Shown here piece by piece: positions 24,501-34,845 of a stretch of DNA of 64,000 nt (within the stretch, counting starts at the first letter, position 1; each line of letters starts with the position of its first letter). The stretch comes from Elymus sibiricus. Lineage: Eukaryota; Streptophyta; Magnoliopsida; Poales; Poaceae. The translations under genes and the position numbers were made by a program. The notes under the pieces are model-generated. The model searched no databases. It saw nothing but the letters and a program-made list of their open reading frames with translations, and was not told the DNA's origin. The stretch is from assembly GCA_039707655.1 (NCBI GenBank), contig CM077672.1, forward strand, positions 195,524,537 through 195,588,536. The letters run 5' to 3'.

Positions 24501-25181
24501 AGAGTTGCAAATGGGACAATAGTTCAAGTCCGCATACTCAAGCCTAAATAAGGCACATCCTTTCTCACAGGCATCTATCTTCTCATAGGGCATCTTAAGT
24601 GCAAGGATGATTTTGTCCGACTGGTACAGGTTTGCAGGCATTACATGGCCTTTGGGTAGAAAGCGTCCAAATAGTGTCATCATCGTGTCATAGCATTCTC
24701 TGCCCAAGTTGAATTGAGCCTTCAGAGCCATTACTTGTGCGATGGCATCCAGCTGACAAAGCTCAGTGTGCTCGTGGAGAGGACGTTTTGAAGACTCCAA
24801 CATTTCATTGAAGGCCTTTGCAGATTCCTCCATCTCATCGTCCGAATCCCGAGCATCATCAAAGTCTTGCACCATGTCTTCGATCCCGGTACCATGCTCG
24901 TCGGTGCGACGACAAACCACCTCAGCTCTAGTACGTTGGGTAGACTCTCCATGAAATGTCCACACCGTATAATCGGGTGTAAACCCCCACTTCTGCAGGT
25001 GTTTACCCATTTCATCCTCTTTCCTCTGAGAAAAGTTGTCGCACCTAACACAGGGGCACCAGGTTTTTCTCTAGCCATTTGCAAATGCGGCTTTCACAAA
25101 CCCCTTGGTTTTTGTTAACCATTCATTGCTCATGTCTTCCTGACTAGTGTGACCGGTGTACATCCACGCACGAGCACTCAT
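21514..25181 (-). pseudogene. Decayed CACTA transposase gene of F
   Basis: The product would bind the element's ends and catalyse excision and insertion in the nucleus. The ATG at 25181 opens MSARAWMYTGHTSQED, the start of the transposase-associated domain. An in-frame TAG follows at 25071-25073; the frame then continues (WCPCVRCDN) to 24090. A G-tract at 24124-24138 shifts into the frame 24171-23542, which holds the transposase core (for example YMYSMHDLPAYALFVGWFTHG). Another shift near 23553 leads to 23599-22838 with a DUF4218-like part (LKSHDWHIWPERVMPVML), and a third near 22965 to 22620. After a likely intron, 22332-21880 holds a DUF4216-like part. An in-frame TGA separates an acidic tail ending at 21514. 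Too damaged to work. Confidence 0.85.
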
Positions 25182-25314
25182 CTTGCCTACCTACTAAACA
25201 CCCAAGAAATATATATATATTTCATCATATATATTCATCAGTTAATGAAGTTTGTCAATTTTTATTACGTCCATCCAACCTACACGCTAATAGGTAAAGA
25301 TAGGTCCTAATCCC

Positions 25315-25531
25315 ACCCGAGTATGTGAAGATTGGGTTCGTTTTCCCATGCTCTGCTCCGGATCCGACGCAAAATTTTGGCAGCACCTCCCCGCTGTTCT
25401 CCTGATACACGTCTCGGCAATAAACAGAGAGGATGTGTACCCGGAGAACAACAGGGAGGCACTGACGAAATTCTGCATCGGATCCGGAGCAGAGCATGGG
25501 AAAACGAACCCAATCTACACATACTTGGGCT
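25315..25531. repeat. Long imperfect inverted repeat in F, upstream of transposase start
   Basis: The outer arms (GTATGTGAAGATTGGGTTCG at 25321-25340 and its complement near 25505-25524) and the next ~25 bases (TTTTCCCATGCTCTGCTCCG) are almost perfectly complementary. The inner ~55 bases of each arm match at roughly three quarters by eye. Both strands therefore encode almost the same peptide. A transcript could fold into a ~215-base hairpin. Confidence 0.85.
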
Positions 25532-25550
25532 GTCCATGGATAACGTGGAC

Positions 25551-25622
25551 AATTCGAAAGGATGGCGGTTATAAATATGCAAAGACATGCATATTTATAG
25601 ATGCCTCCCTTTCGAACGGGAG
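25551..25622. repeat. Second hairpin next to the long inverted repeat
   Basis: Arms TATAAATATGCA and TGCATATTTATA (12 bases perfect, loop of 7 bases) with further imperfect pairing out to CGAAAGG...CCCTTTCG. Confidence 0.8.
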
Positions 25623-25899
25623 ACGCATACTGGTCACGCATACTGATGATTGAAGACACCTATAGCTAGCAAGTTTCATCGGCACGAAGACCGGAACAGA
25701 GCAAATTAAGGGGGGAGGAGGAGATGTCATTTGTGCTGACCCACGAACGCTGGGGAGCTCGTCAAAAGCACGGGGAGGTCGTCGAACACCAGACCCTCGC
25801 AGCGACGAAACAACTGCACATTTAAATCCACCCGATCAACATGAATATTCAATCCCAATAAAAAATCTATATATATATAACTACTTTTCTAGTTTTTTT

Positions 25900-26180
25900 C
25901 TATTCTCCTCTATTCCTTCTTCTTCTCCTCTTTTTCTTCTTCTTCAGACCATCTTCTATTTTTCCTCTTCTTCTCCTCTTCTCCTCTTTTTCTTCTTCTT
26001 CCTATACTTCTCCTCTTCTTCTTCTCCTCTTCTTCTTCTCCTTCTTCTTCTTCTTTTCTTCTCCTCCTCCTCCTCCTCTTGTTCTTCTTCTTCTTCTTCT
26101 TCTTCTTCTTTTCTTCTCCTTTTCTTCTCCTCTTCTTCTTCTTCTTCTTCTTCCTTTTTTTTTTCATCTTTCTTCTTCTT
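25900..26180. repeat. TTC-rich microsatellite tract in F
   Basis: Almost entirely TTC/CTC pyrimidine runs. The minus-strand Lys/Glu-only frame over it is not a gene. It mirrors the GAA tract near the other end of the element. Confidence 0.85.
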
Positions 26181-26183
26181 CTT

Positions 26184-26255
26184 CTAATTATCTAAACCTA
26201 AACCTAAACCTAGCACTAACCTAAACCTAGCACTAATTAACCTAAACCTAAACAG
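26184..26255. repeat. Telomere-like CCTAAA repeats
   Basis: Repeated TAAACC units (ACCTAAACCTAAACCTAGCAC...) close to, but one C short of, the plant telomere unit CCCTAAA. Probably an internal microsatellite of the transposon. Confidence 0.6.
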
Positions 26256-26639
26256 CAAAAAACAGAAACAAAAAACAGAAAAAAAGCTCACCTTGGAGGA
26301 GGGCCGCGGTGGTGGAGGAGGGCCGGCGCAGGGAGGAAGGCGGCACCACGGTGGTGGAGAAGGGCCGCCGAGAGGGGGGCGGCGCCGCGGCCTGGCTCCG
26401 GTGGTGGGGCGTCGCGGGGCTCGCCGCGGCCTGGCTCCGGCGGTGGGGTGTCGCGGGCGCAGGGGCCGGGGAGCGGGGCGGACGTAGGGGTCGGGGGGTG
26501 GGGCGGGCGCAGGGGCTGAGGGGCGGGGCGGCGCAGGGGCCGGCGGCGGTGCTGGGCGGCGTCGGGAACGGCGGGGCTGGGGCGGCGGGTGGGGTGGGTG
26601 AGTTGGGGGGGAGAGAGAGAGAGAGGGGGGGTTACGGCT

Positions 26640-26954
26640 GTTAGATAGGCATCCTCTTTGCCGTCTGCTAGCAGACGGCAAAGAGCAAAAAAGCGGACGG
26701 CATCCAGCCCGTTCATCTGACCTAGCCACCTCCACGGTCCAGTGGGGCCCAGCTAGTCTCTTTGCCGTCTGCCTTTAAGCCCTTTGCCGTCTGCTGGCAG
26801 ACGGCAAAGAATGCACTGATGGCAAACTATATCTTTGCCATGAGTCTGCTCTTTGCCGTCTGCTTTTTGTAAGCGGTTGGCAAATACCTTCTGTGCCGTC
26901 CGCTAGCAGACGGCAAAGAACTGGCTGATGGCAAATTCTCTGATTCCAGTAGTG
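26640..26954 (-). repeat. Terminal inverted repeat and subterminal repeats of F, right end
   Basis: Ends ...CCAGTAGTG. Contains palindromes such as TTTGCCGTCTGCTAGCAGAC (26658-26677, pairing continues outward), 26761-26810 and 26896-26920. This is the transposase-proximal 5' end. The GC-rich stretch 26290-26640 beside it has long proline/arginine frames without recognisable domains. Confidence 0.85.
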
Positions 26955-27172
26955 TCTTGTGCAAAGTTATACTCGGTTAATAACATTTCATTCAAAAACT
27001 GTCCCACGGCAAGACTTAGTTGTCTAAACTAAAGAAAACAAAGGCTACAAAATTATTTCAGCTACTAGAGCAAAACCTTTGTATCATCTATCAAGACTTA
27101 CTCCCATCTACACATATCACACATACAACTACTACATCTACTCTAAGTGTCCAAGTGCAAAAGACGGGGGTC
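26955..27172 (-). other. Short piece of Gypsy E between the two CACTA elements
   Basis: 218 bases of untranslated Gypsy interior, starting with the TCT duplicate of F (26955-26957) and ending with GTC (27170-27172), the duplicate of G. No gene. Confidence 0.6.
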
Positions 27173-27800
27173 CACTGGTACCATTACGTGCTATACAAAC
27201 GGTTTTTACCCCCTTTCCGCGACACAGTTTTAAACCGTCGCCTTGTCTGTGTGTGCGATAGGGGGTCCTTCCCACACGACCCAAAAACCGTCCGCGATAG
27301 GGAAACCCGCTGCTGACGATTTTCATAAACTAATCGTATGTGAAGTCGTGGCACTACATTTTTGATCCGCGAGACATCCGAAACGATTTCGCAGATATCC
27401 ACGTGGGCAAAAGGTGGATATCACAAACTTATTTCTACCGGTCTGTTTGCGATACGTACACTATCGCCAACGTGTCCATTTTCTTAAGTGTGTGCGATAG
27501 GTATACCTATCACACACGGTCTGCAAATGTGATCTGTCTTCTTTTTATCCGATATTACACACTCATACAGGTCTGAAACGTTTGTGGTTTTACCAGGAAT
27601 CGCACACGCGCATATTACGGGAACATGTGCGATACTTATGGCAATCCCACATGCGTATAAGGATAAACCGTGCTTTCGGGGGCTGGGTATCGCATACATT
27701 TTCCGTGAAAGAACCGTGTGTTCTTTATTTTACCATCGCACACGCTGTTTTCTTTCTAACCATGTGTACGGTGTTTTAATCCCTGCTGTTTAATTTTATT
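27173..27800 (+). repeat. Left end and subterminal repeats of G
   Basis: Degenerate repeats built around GTGTGCGATA, CGCACACG and AACCGT (for example near 27250, 27490, 27600, 27740). An alternative CACTACATTTTTGATCC occurs at 27351 but lacks a matching target duplication. No gene seen to 27960. Confidence 0.55.
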
Positions 27801-27983
27801 TTTTCCTGTAATTTATAATTCGAATTGGAATATTTCAAATTTTAAATTATGAAGTACAGAATTTAAATATTTCGTATTCTCATCACAATGGTTCAACAAC
27901 CAATCCATAAATCAAAATCTCAGTACAATGTGTTCAGTAATTACAGAATTAGGCAGCAGATTAACTATGAAGAACCACAATAT

Positions 27984-28259
27984 TTAGAGGCAGTAAAGGT
28001 GAAGAGAGAAGTGTAAATCATTTTGGCCGCCGATAGTGTTGAAGAAGCGGAATGCCGATAATGTGCCCTCCTCCATGGCAAAGGAGCGCACAACTTTTGT
28101 CCAACCCCTTGTGACGATCGCCCGCCCATCCTTCACCGCCTTCACGAAGACTTCTAGACCATTATCATGGTAGTATGAATTATATACTTTAACCTTAGTT
28201 GCCTCCACTCCGGTCATGTAGTTTGCAAGGTAATCATGAGTAAAATGCTTTGGAAACCA
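27984..28259 (-). pseudogene. B3 DNA-binding domain exon, captured gene fragment
   Basis: B3 domains are plant-specific DNA-binding folds found in ARF, RAV, LAV and REM transcription factors. This minus-strand exon starts after a TTTTCAG acceptor at 28260 and reads WFPKHFTHDYLANYM..., then LEVFVKAVKDGRAIVTRGWT and SFAMEEGTLSAFRF, the strand pattern and G-W core of a B3 domain. It joins in phase with 28521-28342, whose end supplies the first B3 strand. It ends at a stop at 27984. It sits inside CACTA-like G, so it is most likely a captured copy. Whether it is expressed is unknown. I cannot assign a B3 subfamily; the REM type is most likely because no other domain is visible. Confidence 0.65.
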
Positions 28260-28341
28260 CTGAAAAGAGAAAACTTTCAGAAAATCTTGTCTAATAGAGT
28301 AACTCGTTGTGGGCAGGGGAAAAAGGCAACAGATTACTTAC

Positions 28342-28521
28342 CATCCTAAAGTTCACTATTGTCTTGGATAAAGTGTAAATAAAGAGTTTAATTCCCATAA
28401 CCCGTCTATTTCGCCTAACAATCTTTCTTAGTTTCCTCACTTGACGCTTGTTCATGAATATCTCATTGCCCCCATACGCAAAAGGGGTCGAAGCGTGGAT
28501 CAGTACCGCTGATATATGTAC
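28342..28521 (-). pseudogene. Upstream exon of the captured B3-type gene
   Basis: Bounded by a CTTGTAG acceptor and an AGGATG|GTAAGT donor on the minus strand. It encodes a basic segment (FMNKRQVRKLRKIVRRNRRV) and then FIYTLSKTIVNFRM, which in phase with the next exon gives the start of a B3 domain. The intron between them is 82 bases. The basic stretch could act as a nuclear localisation signal. Confidence 0.6.
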
Positions 28522-30018
28522 CTACAAGCAACCACTAAATGTTAGAAGCTAAACTTCAATTGCACAAATGATGTAAAATACTATAAGACATGGGATGCAA
28601 CTAACCTCGACGGCAAACAACAGCATCGCCCGTTGTGGCCCTGCGTAAGTACATGGAAAGGCATGTTAACTACATCCACAAAAAATAGCAAATGGTAATA
28701 AAACGACAGCATCTCCAGTGATATCTCCATTGCGAAGAGTAGCACGGTTGTAAAGGGACAGATTAAAAAATGGATAGAACTGTTTGCTACAACAGGCTTA
28801 ACAGCAACCTAAGTCAGGCACTGTAAGTTTCTAGCTGGTATTGGTGAAATTGAACTGGATAGTTCATACTTGAACATGACAGTGTACATTACTGAAATAA
28901 ACAAGTCATGTGTTAAGTACAGACAACCTAATATAGCCATTGAAACTGGTACTGATGAAATTGAAATTGACAGAGTTAAACATCGCAAGGCAAGTACTAC
29001 TAGAGCAGAGAATGGCCCAGTTGTCTATAAAAAGGTAGGAGAAATAGCTAAGAATGGTTAGGCGTGTTTACTACAATAGGCTTAATACATCAACCATATA
29101 AAACATAGCCATTGCAACTGGTATTGGTAAAATTGAACTGGACAGTTCCTACTTGGTAAATCCCGAGGGGTAGTTGGTGGGGCACTTCATCTGGGCCAGA
29201 GCCCGCCCCAAGTCGGCGGTGGTGGAGGTGAGGTGTTCCTCCGGGTTGAAGCGTGGATCAGTGCCGCTGACATGTGTACCTACAAGAAGCAAATAAATGC
29301 TACAAGCTAAACTGCAATTGCAGAAATGATGTAAAGTACTATAAGACATTGGGATGGAACTAACCTCGACGGTAAACAACAGTATTTCCCATTGTGGCCC
29401 TGTGTAAGTACATGGAAAGGCATGTTAACTACAATAGGGTTGACATCCACCAAAAATAGAAAATGGTAATAAAACGGCAGCATCTGTAGTGATATATTCA
29501 TTGCGAAGAGCAGCACAGTAGTAAAGGAACAGATTAAAAATGGATAGAACTGTTTGCCACAACATGCTTAACATCAACCTAAGTCAGGCATAGTAAGTTT
29601 CTAGCTGGTATTGGTGAAATTGAACTGGGCAGTTCATACTTGAACATCACAGTGTACATTACTGAAATAAACAAGGCATGTGTTAAGTACAAACAACCTA
29701 ATATATCCATTGAAATTGGTACTAATGAAATTGAAATTGACAGAGTTAAACATCGCAAGGCAAGTGCTGCTAGAGCCGAGAATGGCCCAGTTGTCTATAA
29801 AAAGGCAGGGGAAATAGATAGGAATGGTTAGGCATGTTTACTACAACAGGCTTAATACATCAACCATACAAAACATAGCCATTGCAACTGGTATTGGTAA
29901 AATTGAACTGGGCAGTTCGTACTTGGTCAAACCCGAGGGGTAGTTGCTGGGGCACTTCATCTGGGCCAGATCCCGCACCAAGTCGGCGGCGGCGGAGGCG
30001 AGGTGTTCCTCCGGGTCG
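28487..30018. repeat. Tandem duplication of 760-770 bp inside the B3-type gene
   Basis: 28487-29246 and 29246-30018 are near-identical over most of their length (compare the AACAT.ACAGTGTACATTAC phrase at 28873 and 29643). The junction fuses the sequence after TTCGACCC of the upstream exon to GACCCGGAGG of the first exon, a short shared stretch. The duplicated piece includes the 3' part of exon 1 and the following intron. Confidence 0.85.
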
Positions 30019-30146
30019 ACACGCACAACGGACACCGCTCCATCGACCGCCTTCAGCTCCTCGACCTCCAACATTACGCTTACGCGGTGATGCTCTGGAG
30101 TAGGGGGTGGGGATTTGGAGGCATGAGGATGTTTCGCAGGCGCCAT
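29926..30146 (-). pseudogene. First coding exon of the captured B3-type gene
   Basis: The minus-strand ATG at 30146 opens MAPAKHPHASKSPPPTPEHH, then VMLEVEELKAVDGAVSVV and DLAQMKCPSNYPSGLTK, ending at a probable donor (CCAA|GTACG). A second, altered copy of its 3' part lies at about 29246-29150 because of the tandem duplication. I do not recognise the N-terminal domain. Upstream (30147-30430) is GC-rich with a G-tract and could be the promoter and leader. Confidence 0.45.
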
Positions 30147-30611
30147 CTAAGCAATCAGGCCGTGGTGGTGATGGAGATCGGTGGGTTACCTGACTGGATC
30201 AACGAGGCTCGAGCAGAACGTAGATGTGGTTGAAGCTGTTGTTGCGGTGGCGGCGGTTTGAGCTGCCGGGAGAGGGGGGATACTGTGGAAATGTGATGGG
30301 TGGGGATGGGTTTGGGGGGGGGGGTAAATTCTAAAATCCCGCGCCTACTGAAAATTTCGCTGCGAAACTCAAAACTTATGCGAGCGAAACACACAACGCA
30401 GACGAAGAATATAATATACTCGTGTGCGAGAAAGGAGAAAATGGGCGGATCCCGTATTCAAAAAATTGTACACGTGGAGTTAATTAAATCACTCACAGGC
30501 AGTCGTGATGGTACGTGTGCGATGTTTTCTAACTGACTTATGGATCAGTAACACACACGGTACGTCATAGCAACCATGTGTTTTGTGGTCTTCTAAGAAT
30601 TAAAATATCTA

Positions 30612-31158
30612 TCAGCATGTAGTGTCGTAACATGGAAATTTAAAAATATCTTTCATTGTAGTATGGCTATCAACGTACATGAACGAGGCGAAGTTGACAC
30701 TTGATGAACAATCATAATTAATTAAACAAACGTATGGGCGACACACACACACTAACTTCTTCTCGCATGCTGGCCAGACGCAGACACCGTCGTTCTCCTT
30801 CCCGGCTTTGTCGGTGGCAGCCCACCGTGCTTGGATCTCCGCCCGGCTCTCCTCAGCAGCGCATGCGGCCACTTCTTTCTTGCGGCGGCGGGACTCTCTT
30901 CTCTTGAGTGCTTTCTGCCTTTTCTGCTCCTTCTATGCGGCTTTGACCTCCTCTTGCTCCACCGCCCATTCGGCCATGGCAGCTTCAAAGTCCGCCCACG
31001 TAGGTGTGCGGTCGCGGGCGGCGATGAACTTGGCGCGGCGGGATGACATCGCTTCCTTACCAGTTAATGTGCGGTCGTGGGCGGCGGTGAACTTGGCGCG
31101 CCGGGATGCCATCGCTTCCTTACCAGTTAGTGTGCGGCGCGGTGGCATGGACGGCGAC
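30612..31158 (-). pseudogene. Charged ORF with a repeated ~21-residue unit
   Basis: Not recognised. On the minus strand, from MPPRRTLTGKEAMASRRAKF (ATG near 31145), the unit RTLTGKEAM.SRRAKF.AA.D occurs twice and then degenerates to RTPTWADFEAAMAEW. An in-frame TAG at 30933-30935 interrupts it, after which KEQKRQKALKRRESRRRKK and a helical region continue in the same frame to about 30612. The composition (Lys, Arg, Ala, Glu) suggests a helical nucleic-acid-binding or chromatin-type protein, but this is inference. It lies in G and is probably another captured fragment. Confidence 0.4.
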
Positions 31159-31260
31159 GCTTGGAGAGAGCTCTGGGACGGAGTGGCCGGACAACCGTAC
31201 ATAGTGCGGTGGCTTTTTAGAGCACTTGAGATCTGATTGCCTATGAGAACCATGTGCACT

Positions 31261-31563
31261 AACCCTATCGTGTGTTGCGTTCTGATTGGCCGGAACCCCA
31301 GCCACGCGGATCGCGCGTGTGCACCGTAGGATGCACCGCGATCGAACGGCAATCCACATCCCTCCCAACACACCCGTGTAGCTGTAGTTGGGATTTGACT
31401 TATATGCGCTAATTGTCAGGTAAATGCTATAAAGTGCTTTAGTATATCAAACGAGTCCTGAAATGCGCAAAAAATTCAAATCTAGCGGCTGATGGTGCTT
31501 GTGCACCGTGTAAATAGTTTGGACGCGAAATGATAAAGTCACAGTAAATTCAAGTCCAAACTG
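31261..31563 (+). repeat. Flanking direct repeat, left copy
   Basis: About 300 bases repeated in the same orientation at 33900-34201 with few differences (both contain GATTGGCCGGAACCCCAGCC and GGCTGATG.TGCTTG.GCAC). The two copies bracket the tandem array. Confidence 0.85.
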
Positions 31564-31564
31564 C

Positions 31565-33845
31565 CACACATGTCCTTGAAATCTCTCCCCATTCCTCGTA
31601 GAAGGCATGCAAATTTACTAAACACCACAAGCATGATTTTCCAAACCGTTTTTTGCACTTTTTCATGGACCGATTGTGCGAAGTTGAATAATGTGCATTA
31701 ATGCCTAGAAAATGCACATAACTGCCCAAATATAGTAAATTAGAAGGAAAAGTGCCAAATTTGAACACGGTGCATGACAGGACAAACGACGAAGGAACTT
31801 TGGATTCCCCTTCAAACTTGGTAAATTCCCTCTCGAAACCACCAAAACTTCCTTTTGTGATGGTTCGGTTTATGAAGAGCATGTACAACTAGGTTAGCCG
31901 AACCTTCTCAAAAAATTACCACGCTTTGTTGAGGTCATACCATGGCACCAAGCCAGGTATCATCTTTTTTAGGCATGTTTTTCAATTTTCTAGAGTTGAA
32001 AAACCAATAAATGACACGTTTGTGGTTGACTCTTGGCACACATGTCCTTGAAATCTCCCACCATTCCTCGTAAAAGGCATGCAAATTTAGTAAATACCAC
32101 AAGCATGTTTTTCCAAAAGGAATTTGTGAACTTTTCCATGGACTGATTGTGCGAAATTGAATTATGTGCATTAATGCCTAGAAAATGCACATAACTGCCC
32201 AAATATACTAAATTAGTCCGGAAAATTGCCAAATTTGAACACGGTGCATTATAGGGTGTTTGTTGATTGTACAAAAAAACTCAAGGACAAACGACGAAGG
32301 AAGTTCGAATTCCCCTTCAAACTTGGTGATTTCCCTCTCGAAACCACAAAACTGCCTTTTGTGATGGTTCGGTTTATGAAGAGCGTGTACAACGACATTA
32401 GCCGAACCTTCTCAAAAAAGTACTACGCTTTTCTAAGGTCATACCATGGCACCATGCCAGGTATCATCTTTTTTAGGCATGTTTTTCAATTTTGTAGAGT
32501 CGAAAAACCAGTAAACGACACATTTGTGGTTGACTCTTGCCACACATGTCCTTGAAATCTCTTCCCATTCCTCGTAAAAGGCATGCAAATTTAGTAAACA
32601 CCAGAAGCATGATTTTCCAAACCGTTTTGGTGCACTTTTTCATGGACCGATTGTGTGAAATTGAATTATGTGCATTAATGCCTAGAAAATGCGCATAACT
32701 GCCCAAATATGGTAAATTAGCCTGGAAAAGTGCCAAATTTGAACACGGTGCATTATAGGGTGTATGTTGATCGTAGAAAAAAACTCAAGGACAAACAATG
32801 AAGGAACTTTGGATTCCCCTTCAAACTTGGTGATTTCCCTCTCGAAACCACCAAAACTTCCTTTTGTGATGGTTCGGTTTACGAAGAGTGTGTACAACGA
32901 CATTAGCCGAACCCTCTCAAAAAATTACCATGCTTTGTTGAGGTTATACCATGGCACCATGCCAGGTATCATCTTTTTCAGGCATGTTTTTCAATTTTGT
33001 AGAGTCAAAAAACCGATAAACGACACGTTTGTGGTTGACTCTTGCCACACATGTCCTTGAAATCTCTCCCCATTCCTCGTAAAAGGCATGCAAATTTAGT
33101 AAACACCAGAAGCATGATTTTCCAAACCATTTTGGTGCACTTTTTCATGGACCGATTGTGTGAAATTGAATTATGTGCATTAATGCCTAGAAAATGCACA
33201 TAACTGCCCAAATATAGTAAATTAGCCTGGAAAAGTGCCAAATTTGAACACGGTGCATTATAGGGTGTATGTTGATCGTAGAAAAAAAATTCAAAGGCAA
33301 ACGACGAAGGAACTTTGGATTCCCCTTCAAACTTGGTGATTTCCCTCTCGAAACCACCAAAACTTCCTTTTGTGATGGTTCGGTTTACGAAGAGCGTGTA
33401 CAACGACATTAGCCGAACCCTCTCAAAAAATTACCATGCTTTGTTGAGGTCATACCATGGCACCATGCCAGGTATCATCTTTTTCAGGCATGTTTTTCAA
33501 TTTTGTAGAGTCGAAAAAGCAATAAACGACATGTTTGTGGTTGACTCTTGCGACACATATCATCGAAATCTCTCCCCATTCCCTTGTAAAAGGCATGGAA
33601 ATTTAGTAATACCACAAGCTTCATTTTTCATACTGTTATTGTGCACCTTTTCATGCACCTATATTTCGTGCCAATTTGAATTATGTGCATAAATGCCTAG
33701 AAAATGCTAATAATGGCCCAAATATGGTAAATTAGCCCGGAAAAGTGCCAAATTTGAACACGGTGCATTCTAGGGTCTGTGTAGATCGTAGAAAAAAAAC
33801 AAGGGCGCACGACCAAGGAAAATTGGATTCCCTTGAAATCCTGGT
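31565..33845 (+). repeat. Satellite-like tandem array, ~505 bp unit, about 4.5 copies
   Basis: The phrase CACACATGTCCTTGAAATCT starts at 31565, 32037, 32541 and 33046, with a diverged copy at about 33552. Spacings are 472, 504, 505 and 506 bases. Units 2-4 are closest to each other, and the end units are more diverged. Frames on both strands come from the repeat and are unlikely to be genes. The array lies in CACTA-like G. Confidence 0.92.
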
Positions 33846-33899
33846 GATTTATTATCGCACACGGTTCATTTTCGCCGCTTATGAAAGTTGTGTGGGATG

Positions 33900-34201
33900 A
33901 CTCTATCGTGCGATGCGTTCTGATTGGCCGGAACCCCAGCCACGCGGATCGCGCGTGTGCACCGTAGGATGCACCGCGATCGAACGACAATCCACATCCC
34001 TCCCATCACACCCGTGTAGCTGTAGCTGGGATTTGACTTATATGCGCTAAATGTCAGTTAAATGCTATAAAGTGCTTAAGTACATCAAACGAGTCCTGAA
34101 ATGCGCAAAAAATTCAAATCTAGCGGCTGATGATGCTTGCGCACCGTGTAAATAGTTTGGACGTGAAATGATGAAGTCACCGTAATTCAAGTCCAAATTG
34201 C
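33900..34201 (+). repeat. Flanking direct repeat, right copy
   Basis: Pair of 31261-31563, same orientation. Confidence 0.85.
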
Positions 34202-34330
34202 CAGCCCATACAATTGGCATATTTGACATGCATGAACAAATAATCAATCGAGCATATATATATGCTCAAATTGGTCCAGTGCCTAGTTCGAGGAGTAATT
34301 TACAAACCATTATTAGATCCCTAATTTACA

Positions 34331-34845
34331 TCAATATAACAAACCACCTTGATCGATCGAGGCTGGGGCAGCCTCGATATCGGTGATCGCCGGTACTGCC
34401 TCGGGCGCAGCTCTCACCAGGGTTGTCGCGATCTCCGGCTGTGCGTACATCGCCCCGGCGGCCAATGAGACGTTGGCTCTCACCAGGACTGCCGTCACTG
34501 CCCCTAGGCCTGCACCGGCGATGCGCCCTCCTCCATCTCGGACATAAGTCTGCTCCTCGTGCGGCGGCCGCCACTGCCGCAGTTGTCCTTGCGTCATCGC
34601 GGTTCCTGCTCCGCCGCCCGCACCATCCGCCGCACTCTACGTCGAGCCCGCAGTATCGCCCGCTGGTGATCCCTAGCCGTTTTTAGGACGACCCTGGCTA
34701 ACCAGGTGGCTTGCTCATACCGCGTTTCCTGCCTCGTCTGGCTGTCGTCGGGACAGGCGGCGGCATGGCCGTCGACCGCAAAGCTGACCATCGCGCCGAC
34801 AGCCTCGATTCCACTATCGCCCAACTCCATCCGGTCGTCGGCCAT
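34331..34845 (-). CDS. Two overlapping ORFs of unknown function in G
   Basis: Not recognised. The first ORF, from the ATG at 34845 (MADDRMELGDSGIEAVGAMV), encodes about 84 residues ending in an arginine-rich helix (RARRRVRRMVRAAEQEPR). Its stop overlaps the ATG of the second (34597-34331; MTQGQLRQWRPPHEEQTYV...) in ATGA. The second is alanine-rich and could be the continuation of the first after a frameshift. The GC content is much higher than in the AT-rich surroundings, which suggests captured gene sequence. The region 34888-35640 has no ORF of note and probably holds leaders and promoters for this unit and for the plus-strand unit at 35645. Confidence 0.35.

Larger units (their letters stand above)
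19462..26954 (-). mobile_element. CACTA DNA transposon F (Caspar-like), complete ends
   Basis: Terminal inverted repeats CACTACAGGAATCAGCTAAT and, on the other strand, CACTACTGGAATCAGAGAAT match at 22 of the first 25 positions. A 3 bp target duplication TCT lies at 19459-19461 and 26955-26957. Both ends hold many palindromic TTTGCCGTC / GACGGCAAA subterminal repeats, the hallmark of Caspar-type elements of Triticeae. Inside are a decayed transposase gene (minus strand), a possible second small gene, GAA/TTC microsatellites and a long inverted repeat. Stops and frameshifts make this copy unable to supply transposase. Confidence 0.93.

Noticed and set aside
25255..25659. Overlapping frames with almost the same peptide on both strands
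   Set aside because: The peptide similarity is caused by the inverted repeat, not by paired genes.
25910..26167. Lys/Glu/Arg-only minus-strand frame
   Set aside because: Translation of a TTC/CTC tract; no domain or start context.
26184..26735. Pro/Arg-rich frames of up to ~180 codons
   Set aside because: GC-rich low-complexity DNA with open frames on both strands; no recognisable protein.
27351..27380. Alternative left end of G at CACTACATTTTTGATCC
   Set aside because: The preceding bases (TGG) do not match the GTC after the right end, whereas those before 27173 do.
31550..33692. Repeated ~100-codon frames on both strands
   Set aside because: They recur once per 505 bp unit and overlap on opposite strands; they are by-products of the array.
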